Of a DNA stretch of 42,507 nt, positions 32,904 through 41,009 are shown piece after piece (position 1 is the first letter of the stretch; every line of letters begins with the position of its first letter). Origin of the DNA: Deltaproteobacteria bacterium (GTDB lineage Bacteria > Myxococcota_A > UBA796 > SXON01); contig BJHF01000057.1 in assembly GCA_014191855.1 (NCBI GenBank), positions 1 through 42,507 on the forward strand, read 5' to 3'. The position numbers and the translations under genes are program-made. The notes beneath the pieces were generated by a model, which was not told the DNA's origin, ran no database searches, and saw only the letters and a program-made list of their open reading frames with translations.

Positions 32904-34469
32904 TCAGGTCGTGATCACCCGATCGAACGACATCCAGCGCCGCATCAGGGTTTTCGTCATCTCGCCGTTCGCCGCCATGTTCACCGCCGTGGTCCCCATC
33001 TTCACGTAGTTCGTCGCGTGCGCCAACTGGATCACCGGCCAGGGGTGCTTCTTCAAGAACTCCACCTTGGTCAACGGCTTCAGGAGGCTGCGCGGCACGA
33101 AGGACTTGCTGAGCATCTGGGTCATCGCGATCCAGAAGGTGTCCTCGACAGCGCGCGGATACTCCAGGTTGATCCGGTGCTGGTAGAAGGTCTTGGTGCC
33201 GAGCCCTTCAATGTCGTACTCGGTGATGATCCCTGACTCCATGAGCTTGTGGTTCAGCTCGCTGCCGGGGAACACCGTCATGGAGAACAGGTAGAGATCG
33301 AAGGGGTGCGGGAACTCGGCGATCATCTCGAAGAGCGCCTGCTTGTCCTCCACCGTGCTCACCGGGTCGTCGAAGATGAGCTGGAAGTGGCCCTTGATCC
33401 CGAGCTTCTTGAAGAGGTCGGCGATGTCGTTGATCGTGCTGTTCTTCACGCGCCGGTCGTACAGGTGGCCGGTCACGCGTTCGGAGCTTTGAACGCCCAT
33501 GTAGACGTTCTTGAGGCCCGCGGCCGCGAGCATCGTCATCCGCTCTTCGTTCACGAGCTTCGGCTCGATGAACACCTCGAACGGCAGGCCGATCTCCTTG
33601 GGATAACGCTCGCAAAAGTCCACCAACCAATCGTACTGGAAGTTGAACACCTCGTCGTCGAAGCGGATCCGCTTGAAGTCCCAGTGCTTCCTCGCTTCCT
33701 TGATCTCGTCGATCATGCTGGCGGGCGAGCGCACGCGGAACCACTTCTGGCCCGGGTAGATGTCCTTCTTGTAGGTGCTGTTGTAGCAATAGCTGCACTT
33801 GTAGATGCAGCCGCGGCTGCCCATCATCTGGAAGACCGGGTCCCCGTGCATGGGATCCCCTTTGTCCACCTTCTTGCCCCAGATGAAGTACTTGTGATCG
33901 TGCGTAACGTAGTCGCGATAGGCGAGCGTATCCAGGTTCTCGATCAAGGGACGAAGGGCGTTCTTCCGGATGCCGTCCTTCGTTTGGAACAGCATGTTCG
34001 GGGTGTCCAGCACGTCTTTGCCGTCGCGAAGCCGGTCGCACAGCTCCAAAAGCGCGCCTTCACCTTCGCCCTGGAGCACCATGTCGGCGGTTTGGATGCA
34101 CTCGGTCGGCACGAGCGTCGGGTGCATGCCGCCCCAGAGCACCGGCGTATCGAGCACGTCGTGAATGTGATCCGTGAGGATGCGCGCCGCGTTGTAGTAG
34201 GCGCTGGCGCGGATGCTCACGCACACGACGTCGAGGTGTTCGTCGGCGATCACCTTGATCAAGCTCTGCAATTCCTCGTCCGTGGCCGGGTCGAGATGGT
34301 TGCTGATCCAGTCCTTGAAGTAGATCTCGGCCACGTGGTGGCCGCCCTTCCGCAGCGTGGCGGCGAGGATGCGCACCGCGTTGTTCTCCACGTCGTACAT
34401 CGACACGATGCCGAAGCGGACGGGGCGACCCTGCGTTTTTTCGACGAGCCGGGCAATACGGTCGATCAT
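32904..34469 (-). CDS. B12-binding-domain radical SAM protein
   Basis: About 521 residues. The N-terminal 150 residues have a cobalamin-binding fold (RFGIVSMYDVENNAVRILA, VVCVSIRASAYYNAA, LWGGMHPTLVPTEC, LQGEGEGALLEL). The radical SAM core carries the [4Fe-4S] motif C-x3-C-x2-C in GSRGCIYKCSYCYNS. Later barrel strands include KRIRFDDEVFNF, IEPKLVNEERM and VYMGVQSS. Known relatives methylate or rearrange unreactive carbons in lipids, bacteriochlorophyll or natural products; this substrate is unknown. ATG 34469 is preferred over GTG 34481 because GGAG lies 11 nt before it. No typical biosynthetic partners are adjacent. Confidence 0.85.
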   Translation of the reverse strand: MIDRIARLVEKTQGRPVRFGIVSMYDVENNAVRILAATLRKGGHHVAEIYFKDWISNHLDPATDEELQSLIKVIADEHLDVVCVSIRASAYYNAARILTDHIHDVLDTPVLWGGMHPTLVPTECIQTADMVLQGEGEGALLELCDRLRDGKDVLDTPNMLFQTKDGIRKNALRPLIENLDTLAYRDYVTHDHKYFIWGKKVDKGDPMHGDPVFQMMGSRGCIYKCSYCYNSTYKKDIYPGQKWFRVRSPASMIDEIKEARKHWDFKRIRFDDEVFNFQYDWLVDFCERYPKEIGLPFEVFIEPKLVNEERMTMLAAAGLKNVYMGVQSSERVTGHLYDRRVKNSTINDIADLFKKLGIKGHFQLIFDDPVSTVEDKQALFEMIAEFPHPFDLYLFSMTVFPGSELNHKLMESGIITEYDIEGLGTKTFYQHRINLEYPRAVEDTFWIAMTQMLSKSFVPRSLLKPLTKVEFLKKHPWPVIQLAHATNYVKMGTTAVNMAANGEMTKTLMRRWMSFDRVITT

Positions 34470-34493
34470 GCGTAGGCGCACTCCGAGGCGTGA

Positions 34494-34600
34494 AGGGTAG
34501 CACCTTCCCGGTCAAACGGGATCAACACCTCTGGGGAGGACGCCGCGCTTGGTGGAGGGGGCTACGGAAGCGAACGCCCGAATCGGGATCGTGCTACCCT
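34494..34600. promoter_or_regulatory. Divergent promoters with matched extended -10 elements
   Basis: GTGCTACCCT occurs on the minus strand (34503-34494), 24 nt before the radical SAM start, and on the plus strand (34591-34600), 27 nt before the POT transporter start. Each contains TGnTAnnnT, the extended -10 pattern. Flanking bases also match partly, giving about 14 of 17 positions. No good -35 is seen for either. The elements could instead be arms of a shared operator. Confidence 0.5.
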
Positions 34601-34627
34601 CGCGCCCGACCTGACTGGAGCGTAGCC

Positions 34628-36145
34628 ATGTCTGCAGACGAAGCCGTGCCGAATCCCTGGGAGGGCCCCGGCGGCGCCGGGCATATCCACCCGGACAAGC
34701 AGCCCCAGTTCTTCGGGCACCCGCTCGGGCTCTTCGTGCTCTTCTTCACGGAGATGTGGGAGCGCTTCTCCTACTACGGCATGCGCGGCCTGTTGAAGGC
34801 ATACATGGTGTACTATCTGTGCTCCACGGCTGCGAAGGCCTTCTACCCGACCGACAGCCCGCCGGTGCCGACGGAGGTGCCGAGCAACCCGTTCAACATC
34901 GTCGGCTGGAGCTTGATCGACGCGCTGCCAGACTGGATGGTGGCGATGACCTCCGTCGGCGACTTCTCTTCGAGCATGTACGGGATGTACACCGCGCTGG
35001 TGTACGCGACGCCGTTCTTCGGTGGGATCATCGCCGATCGTTGGCTCGGGCAACGTAAGGCCGTGTACATCGGCGGCGTCGTGATGGCGTTGGGGCACTT
35101 CGTGATGGCCTCGGAGCAACTGTTCCTGGTGGCGCTCGGCCTGCTCATCGTCGGAAACGGGTTCTTCAAGCCGAACATCTCGACGCAGGTGGGCGCGCTG
35201 TACGCGCAGGGCGATCCTCGTCGCGACGGCGCCTTCACCATCTTCTACATGGGCATCAATCTCGGCGCGTTCATCTGCAACCTCGTGTGCGGCACGCTCG
35301 CGGTAACCTATGGTTGGCACTACGGATTTGGCGCCGCCGGTGTCGGTCTCTGCATTGGACTCGTGATGTACTTCTTCGGCACGAAGTACCTCGCCCCTGA
35401 GCAGGCGCGGGCGGAGAAAGCGAAGGAGAACGCGGCACACGGCCCGCTCAACGGCGACGATTGGATCAAGGTCGGAGCCCTGTGCGCCCTCTGCGTGCTG
35501 AACATCGCGTTCTGGGCGGTGTACGAGCAGCAGGGCAACACGATGCAAACCTGGGCGGACACCCAGACGAACTGGCCGGTCATCTTCGGCTTTGCCATCC
35601 CACCGAACTGGTTCCAGAGCTTCAACCCGTTCATGATCTTCGCGTTCGCGCCGGTGCTGGACATCTTCTGGCGCTGGCAGGCGAAGTCAGGCTCCGAGCC
35701 CACGTCGGTCGGCAAGATGGCGATCGGCAGCACGGTGCTCGGCCTCTCCTTCGTGGTGATGATGGTCGGCGCCTACATGATCGGCGGCGGCAAGGGCAGC
35801 TTGTTCTGGCCGTTCACCTGCACGTTGATCCTCACCATCGGTGAGCTGTACCTCTCGCCGATCGGCCTGTCCCTGGTCACCAAGGTGTCCCCAGCGCGCA
35901 TCGTCAGCATGATGATGGGCATGTGGTTGGCGTCGAGCTTCCTCGGGAACTTCCTCTCGGGCTGGATCGGCACCTTCTACGATTCGATGCCGTTCTTCTA
36001 CTCGAAGGCGGCCGGTGGGTTTGACTGGTACTACGCGGCCTCTCCGACAGCGTTCTTCGGGCTGCTCACGATCATCGGCGTGGCCACCGGTGCGGCAATG
36101 TGGGCGTTCAACAAGCCGCTGAAGAAGGCGCTCGGCGGGCACTGA
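34628..36145 (+). CDS. POT-family proton-coupled peptide transporter
   Basis: 505 residues with about 12-14 membrane helices. The family signature is intact: LFFTEMWERFSYYGMRGLL (ExxER-F-x-YYG) at about 35-52, with the proton-coupling Glu/Arg. A second signature region lies around GGIIADRWLGQRKAVYIGG, and GNGFFKPNISTQVG matches the conserved FxxxNxS segment. WAVYEQQGNTMQTWAD in the middle is the helix 7 Glu region. It imports di- and tripeptides with protons. ATG 34628 has TGGAG 9 nt upstream. It is divergent from the radical SAM gene. Confidence 0.93.
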   Translation: MSADEAVPNPWEGPGGAGHIHPDKQPQFFGHPLGLFVLFFTEMWERFSYYGMRGLLKAYMVYYLCSTAAKAFYPTDSPPVPTEVPSNPFNIVGWSLIDALPDWMVAMTSVGDFSSSMYGMYTALVYATPFFGGIIADRWLGQRKAVYIGGVVMALGHFVMASEQLFLVALGLLIVGNGFFKPNISTQVGALYAQGDPRRDGAFTIFYMGINLGAFICNLVCGTLAVTYGWHYGFGAAGVGLCIGLVMYFFGTKYLAPEQARAEKAKENAAHGPLNGDDWIKVGALCALCVLNIAFWAVYEQQGNTMQTWADTQTNWPVIFGFAIPPNWFQSFNPFMIFAFAPVLDIFWRWQAKSGSEPTSVGKMAIGSTVLGLSFVVMMVGAYMIGGGKGSLFWPFTCTLILTIGELYLSPIGLSLVTKVSPARIVSMMMGMWLASSFLGNFLSGWIGTFYDSMPFFYSKAAGGFDWYYAASPTAFFGLLTIIGVATGAAMWAFNKPLKKALGGH

Positions 36146-36157
36146 ACGGCGAGAAAC

Positions 36158-36216
36158 GTAGGGGCGATGCCCGGTTCCCGCTCGCCTTTGCGCGGGCGGG
36201 CGCCGCGGGGCATCGC
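36158..36216. terminator. Large hairpin after the POT transporter gene (possible terminator or palindromic repeat)
   Basis: GCGATGCCC (36164-36172) pairs with GGGCATCGC (36208-36216), and inside it CCCGC (36177-36181) pairs with GCGGG (36192-36196). The element opens GTAGGGGCGA, much like the outer edge of the hairpins at 1241-1295 read on the other strand (GTAGCGGCCGA). It begins 13 nt after the POT stop. Only AATTT, not a T-run, follows, so factor-independent termination is doubtful. Confidence 0.45.
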
Positions 36217-36308
36217 GGCAGAATTTCGCCTGGGCCAACCCTTCGCTTTCTTCTTGCCGAATCCGTACGTATCGGGTAATCGAAAGTTCAACGGAGGATC
36301 GCCCGATC

Positions 36309-37550
36309 GTGGCGGAAAGTCCGCAGCGAAGGTTCAAGGAGCGCGCGATCGCGGGGCCGTGGTTGCGCGCCTCGGCTTCGTTCCCCGTGCTCCTCCTGAG
36401 CGGACCACGCCAAACGGGAAAAACGACCTTGCTGAGGCGACTCTCGGAGGACGGGCGCGCCTATGCCACGCTCGACGACCGCCGCCTGCGGGCGCTCGCG
36501 AAGGAGGATCCCGAGCTGTTCCTCCAACGGTTCCCACCGCCGCTCCTGGTCGATGAGATTCAGTACGCGCCCGAGCTCCTGTCGGCTCTGAAACAGCGGG
36601 TCGATACCGACCGACAACCTGGCGCGTTCTGGCTCACGGGCTCCCAGCCGTTCCACCTGATGCGAGGCGTGTCGGAGTCGTTGGCAGGGCGTATCGCCAC
36701 GGCCCAGCTTCTTGGCCTCTCTGCGCGTGAAGAGGATGAGCGAAGTCCGGCTCTCCCGCCATTCCGCCCCGACCCGGGCGTGCTTGCAGAGCGGCGCGCT
36801 ACCGGGGCGGCGCTCACGCTCCCCGCCGTTTTTGAGCGAATCTGGCGCGGGGCGCTCCCGGCGCTGGTGACCGGGGAGCTCCCGGATCGCGACCTCGTGC
36901 TCGCTGGCTACGTCGAAACCTACCTTGAACGGGACGTTCGCGAGCTGGTGAACGTGGGATCGCTCACCCAGTTCGACCGCTTCCTGCGGGCTGCGGCGGC
37001 GCGCACGGCCCAGTTGCTCAATTTTGCCGACCTGGCGCGAGACGTCGGCGTGAGCCCCACGACCGCCCGTACGTGGATGTCGGTGCTGGAGGCGAGCGGT
37101 GTTGTGCTGCTCGTTCCTCCGTTCTCCACGAATGTAACCAATCGAATTGTAAAGACCCCGAAGCTCTACTTTCTCGATACCGGCGTGGCTTCCTGGCTGG
37201 GCGGTTGGCCCACCCCACAAACGCTGGCCTCCGGCGCGGCTGCGGGCGCGATGTTCGAGACCTGGGTTGTCGGTGAGATCGTGAAAAGCTGGTGGAACAA
37301 CCTGAAGCGACCTAACCTCTACTTCTACCGTGATCACGACGGCCGAGAGATCGACCTGGTGTTCGACGAGGGGCACCAACTCTCGCCCGTGGAGATCAAG
37401 CTCACCGGCACGCCCACGCCGTACGACGCTCGCCACTTCGCTGCATTGGAACGGGCGGGGAGGGTGGGGCACGGGGCCGTGATTTGCCTGGCTCCAACCT
37501 CCGGTCCGCTCACGGGGCGGGTCAGCGTCGTCGCTGCGGGTGACCTGTGA
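36309..37550 (+). CDS. AAA-type ATPase with DUF4143 domain
   Basis: 413 residues. The N-terminal AAA_14 domain has Walker A SGPRQTGKTT (31-40) and Walker B LLVDEIQYAPE (79-89), followed by the GAFWLTGSQPFHLM sensor. A winged-helix-like middle (FADLARDVGVSPTTARTWM) and a C-terminal PD-(D/E)xK-like DUF4143 region (REIDLVF, then LSPVEIKLT) complete the family pattern. Such genes are common and scattered by horizontal transfer; their role is not settled. GTG 36309 is preceded by GGAGG 11 nt upstream. It stands alone in the plus-strand run before metH. Confidence 0.88.
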   Translation: MAESPQRRFKERAIAGPWLRASASFPVLLLSGPRQTGKTTLLRRLSEDGRAYATLDDRRLRALAKEDPELFLQRFPPPLLVDEIQYAPELLSALKQRVDTDRQPGAFWLTGSQPFHLMRGVSESLAGRIATAQLLGLSAREEDERSPALPPFRPDPGVLAERRATGAALTLPAVFERIWRGALPALVTGELPDRDLVLAGYVETYLERDVRELVNVGSLTQFDRFLRAAAARTAQLLNFADLARDVGVSPTTARTWMSVLEASGVVLLVPPFSTNVTNRIVKTPKLYFLDTGVASWLGGWPTPQTLASGAAAGAMFETWVVGEIVKSWWNNLKRPNLYFYRDHDGREIDLVFDEGHQLSPVEIKLTGTPTPYDARHFAALERAGRVGHGAVICLAPTSGPLTGRVSVVAAGDL

Positions 37551-37585
37551 TGGTGCGCACCGTCTGATTCCTTGCACTCCATCGC

Positions 37586-37599
37586 CATATCGCGATATG
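37586..37599 (+). promoter_or_regulatory. 14-bp perfect palindrome upstream of metH
   Basis: CATATCGCGATATG is its own reverse complement and ends 8 nt before the metH start at 37608. It includes a TATGCC hexamer 6 nt before the start, so a protein bound here would block transcription or translation. It is AT-rich against very GC-rich surroundings, which makes chance less likely. It is a good operator candidate for a dimeric repressor. Confidence 0.55.
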
Positions 37600-37607
37600 C
37601 CGGTGGC

Positions 37608-40600
37608 ATGAGCACCTTCCTCGACGCCCTCACCGACCGGGTCCTGATCTTCGACGGCGGCATGGGCACGCAGTTGATGGGGTTCGACCTGCCGTTGTCT
37701 GACTACAACGGCTTGGAGAACTGCTCCGAGATCCTCAACCTGACGCGGCCCGACGTCGTGGGGACGATCCATCGCCGGTACTTCGAAGCCGGCGCCGACA
37801 TCGTGGAGACCAACAGCTTCGGCGGCGCGCCCTGGGTGCTCGCGGAGTTCGGGCTGCAAGACGACGCCGAGCGCATCAATCGTGACTCCGCACGCATCGC
37901 CCGCGAGGCGGCGGATGCGTTCTCCACCGACGCACGTCCGAGGTTCGTGGCGGGCTCTATCGGCCCCGGCACTCGGCTCCCCACCCTCGGCCACATCCAC
38001 TGGGACGAGATGTTCGCCGGCTACCGCCGTCAGGTGCGCGGGCTCGTGGAGGGCGGCGCCGACGTTCTGCTCGTCGAGACCTGCCAGGACCTGCTCCAGA
38101 CCAAGTGCGCGGTGGCGGCGATCTACGAAGAATTGGCCGCGATGGGGCGCTCCATCCCGGTGATGGCGCAGGTCACGATGGAGACGACGGGCACGATGCT
38201 CCTGGGCAGCGACATCGCCGCGGCGGTGACCGTGCTGGAGCAGTATCCGATCGACATCATCGGGCTGAACTGCGCGACGGGGCCGCAGGAGATGGCTTCG
38301 CACATCAGCTACCTCGGGCGGCATTCCCGGCGTAAAATCAGCGTGTTGCCGAACGCTGGGCTGCCGCAGCTCGTCGACGGGAAGACCTGCTACCCGCTGC
38401 GCCCCGAGGAGCTGGCCGACTGGCATGTGCGGTTCATCCAGCAAGATGGCGTGAACGCCGTTGGCGGCTGCTGCGGCACCACGCCGGATCACATCCGCGC
38501 GGTGGCCAAGCGGGTTCTCGGCCTCAAACCTAAGCATCGGGTGCCGGACTTCGTACCGAGCGCGTCGTCGTTGTACTCGCCGGTGGCGTTGCGGCAGCAG
38601 GCGGATGTGTTTGCCATCGGCGAGCGCACCAACGCCAACGGCTCACGCCAGTTCAAGCGGCTCCTCGACGGCGACGACTGGGACGGCATGGTGGGCATGG
38701 GCAAAGACCAGGTGAAAGGCGGGAGCCACGCCATCGACGTGTGCACCGCGTTCGTCGGTCGCAACGAAGTGCGCGACATGGATGAGCTCGTGAAGCGGCT
38801 CGTCGGCGCCGTGCAGGCCCCGCTGGTTATCGACTCCACGGAGCTTCCCGTGCTTGAAGCCGCGCTCAAGCGCATCGGCGGCAAGCCCATCGTGAACAGC
38901 ATCAACCTCGAAGACGGCGAAGACCGCCTCGACAAGGTGTGTGTGCTCTGCCGCCGCCACGGCGCCGCGGTGATCGCGCTCACGATCGACGAGACGGGGA
39001 TGGCCAAGACGCCGCAGCGGAAGCTGGAAGTCGCCCAGCGGCTCTACGACCTGGCGGTGGGCCGACACGGGATGGCCCCCGACGACATCTTGTTTGACCC
39101 GCTCACGTTCACCATCGCGACCGGCATGGACGACGACCGGAAGCTCGGCGCCTGGACGCTCGACGGAATCCGGCTCATCTCCGAGCATTTTCCGCGCTGC
39201 GGCATCGTGCTCGGCCTCAGCAACATCAGCTTCGGCCTCAACCCGGCGGCGCGGCACGCGCTGAACTCGGTGTTCCTGCACCACGCCCGCGAAGCCGGAA
39301 TGACGGCCGCGATCGTGCACGCCGAGAAGATCACCCCGCTTTACCGGCTCGAGCCGGAAGTGCGCGAGGTGTGCGAGGACCTCATCTTCGATCGCCGCCG
39401 CGAGGGGTACGATCCGCTCCAACGCTTGTTGGCGATCTTCGCCGATCGGAAGGTGGAGAAGACCGAGAAGAAACGCGCCGCCACCGTGGAGCAGCAGCTC
39501 AAGGATCGCATCGTCGAGGGCGACCGCAACGGGCTGGAGGCCGACCTCGCCACGGCCTTGGAGACGTACCCGGCCCTCACGATCATCAACGAGCTGCTCC
39601 TCGACGGAATGCGCGTTGTCGGCGAACTTTTCGGCTCAGGCCAGATGCAGCTCCCGTTCGTGCTGCAGTCCGCGGAGACGATGAAGGCGGCGGTGGCCTG
39701 GCTCCAGCCGCACATGCCGAAGGTCGAGGGGCCGGCGAAGGGGACGATGGTGCTCGCGACGGTGCGCGGCGACGTGCACGACATCGGCAAGAACCTCGTG
39801 GACATCATCCTGAGCAACAACGGCTACAAGGTCGTGAACATCGGGATCAAGCAGCCGATCGACCAGATCCTCAAGGCGGCCGCGGAAGCGAAGGCCGACG
39901 TGATCGGCATGAGCGGGCTCCTCGTGAAGAGCACCGTGATCATGCGGGAGAACCTCGAGGAGATGGCGCGCCAGGGCTGGACGACGCCGGTTGTGCTCGG
40001 CGGCGCCGCCCTCACCCGCGCCTACGTCGAGAACGAGTGCTCCCTCGCGTACGGTCGGAAGGTCACCTACGCGAAAGATGCCTTCGCCGGCCTGCACTTC
40101 ATGGACAAGTTCCGCGAGTGGGACGACACCCTCACCCCTGCTGAGGTGAGCGCGACGGAGCACCCCATCACCCCCGCACGCGCCGAGCGCCCCTTGCCGT
40201 ACGACCCGCGGGAAGCGGAGCCGATCCTCCCCGTCGCCGCGCCCCCGATGCCAACGTTGGGCGCCCGCCTCGCCGAGGTGCCGCTCAAGGCGCTGCTCCC
40301 GTGGATCAACGAGGACGTCTTGTTCAAGTTCCAGTGGGGCTTCCTGCGGAAGAACCTCTCCACCGAGGAGCACGCCGATCAGCTCCGGTCGGTCGTGAAA
40401 CCCATCCTCGTGGACCTCGCCGACCGCGCCTCTCGCGAAGGCATCCTCGAGCCGAAGGCCGTCTACGGATTCTTCCGCGTGCACCGCGAAGGAGACGTGG
40501 TGGTGTTCGACGATCACGGCGTTCGTCTTGCCTTCCCGCGCCAGCGCCGCGCAGACGGCAGCCTGGGCCTGTGCCTCGCCGACTACGTGCGCGAAGACAC

Positions 40601-41009
40601 CGACGTGGTGGGCCTCCAGTTGGTCACCGTTGGCGCCCGCGCTACCGACGTGTGTCGCGAGTGGTTCGAGGCCAACCGCTACACCGAGTACCTCTACCTG
40701 CACGGACTGGCCGTTGAAGCCACGGAAGCGCTCGCCGAGTACGTGCACAAGCAGATGCGCGCGGAGCTGGGGATCGCCGGCGACGACGCTCGCGAGCTCC
40801 CGGCGTTGTTCCACAAGAAGTACCGCGGATGCCGCTACGCGTATGGGTACCCCGCCTGTCCCGACATGGGCGACCAGCAGCACCTCCTGCGGATGCTGGG
40901 CGCGGAGCGGATCGGCGTAACGATGGATGCCGACGAGCAGCTCCACCCCGAGCAGTCTACGGCGGCAATCGTGATTCATCACCCGCAAGCGCGGTATTTT
41001 CGGGTTTAG
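37608..41009 (+). CDS. metH: Cobalamin-dependent methionine synthase
   Basis: 1133 residues with all four modules. The homocysteine domain (about 1-310) has zinc-binding Cys222 (LNCATGP) and Cys288/289 (GGCCGTTPDH). The pterin/methyl-folate domain (about 340-600) has GERTNANGSRQFK, VIDSTELPVLEAAL and NSINLEDGED. The cobalamin cap and Rossmann domains (about 640-880) have DVHDIGKNLVDIIL with the cobalt-ligating His724. The SAM-binding reactivation domain (about 900-1133) has YRGCRYAYGYPACPD. It makes methionine from homocysteine and methyl-tetrahydrofolate. ATG 37608 has GGTGG just upstream; an in-frame TTG 36 nt earlier is less likely. Its 3' end overlaps the convergent P-type ATPase gene by 4 bp. 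Confidence 0.97.
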   Translation: MSTFLDALTDRVLIFDGGMGTQLMGFDLPLSDYNGLENCSEILNLTRPDVVGTIHRRYFEAGADIVETNSFGGAPWVLAEFGLQDDAERINRDSARIAREAADAFSTDARPRFVAGSIGPGTRLPTLGHIHWDEMFAGYRRQVRGLVEGGADVLLVETCQDLLQTKCAVAAIYEELAAMGRSIPVMAQVTMETTGTMLLGSDIAAAVTVLEQYPIDIIGLNCATGPQEMASHISYLGRHSRRKISVLPNAGLPQLVDGKTCYPLRPEELADWHVRFIQQDGVNAVGGCCGTTPDHIRAVAKRVLGLKPKHRVPDFVPSASSLYSPVALRQQADVFAIGERTNANGSRQFKRLLDGDDWDGMVGMGKDQVKGGSHAIDVCTAFVGRNEVRDMDELVKRLVGAVQAPLVIDSTELPVLEAALKRIGGKPIVNSINLEDGEDRLDKVCVLCRRHGAAVIALTIDETGMAKTPQRKLEVAQRLYDLAVGRHGMAPDDILFDPLTFTIATGMDDDRKLGAWTLDGIRLISEHFPRCGIVLGLSNISFGLNPAARHALNSVFLHHAREAGMTAAIVHAEKITPLYRLEPEVREVCEDLIFDRRREGYDPLQRLLAIFADRKVEKTEKKRAATVEQQLKDRIVEGDRNGLEADLATALETYPALTIINELLLDGMRVVGELFGSGQMQLPFVLQSAETMKAAVAWLQPHMPKVEGPAKGTMVLATVRGDVHDIGKNLVDIILSNNGYKVVNIGIKQPIDQILKAAAEAKADVIGMSGLLVKSTVIMRENLEEMARQGWTTPVVLGGAALTRAYVENECSLAYGRKVTYAKDAFAGLHFMDKFREWDDTLTPAEVSATEHPITPARAERPLPYDPREAEPILPVAAPPMPTLGARLAEVPLKALLPWINEDVLFKFQWGFLRKNLSTEEHADQLRSVVKPILVDLADRASREGILEPKAVYGFFRVHREGDVVVFDDHGVRLAFPRQRRADGSLGLCLADYVREDTDVVGLQLVTVGARATDVCREWFEANRYTEYLYLHGLAVEATEALAEYVHKQMRAELGIAGDDARELPALFHKKYRGCRYAYGYPACPDMGDQQHLLRMLGAERIGVTMDADEQLHPEQSTAAIVIHHPQARYFRV

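Noticed and set aside
37586..37608. SAM or cobalamin riboswitch upstream of metH
   Set aside because: Only about 57 bp separate the previous stop from the metH start, too short for either, and no conserved riboswitch core is visible.
36288..38537. A 749-residue minus-strand frame
   Set aside because: It runs antisense to the AAA ATPase and metH genes, both of which have complete catalytic motifs. Its composition is that of a shadow.
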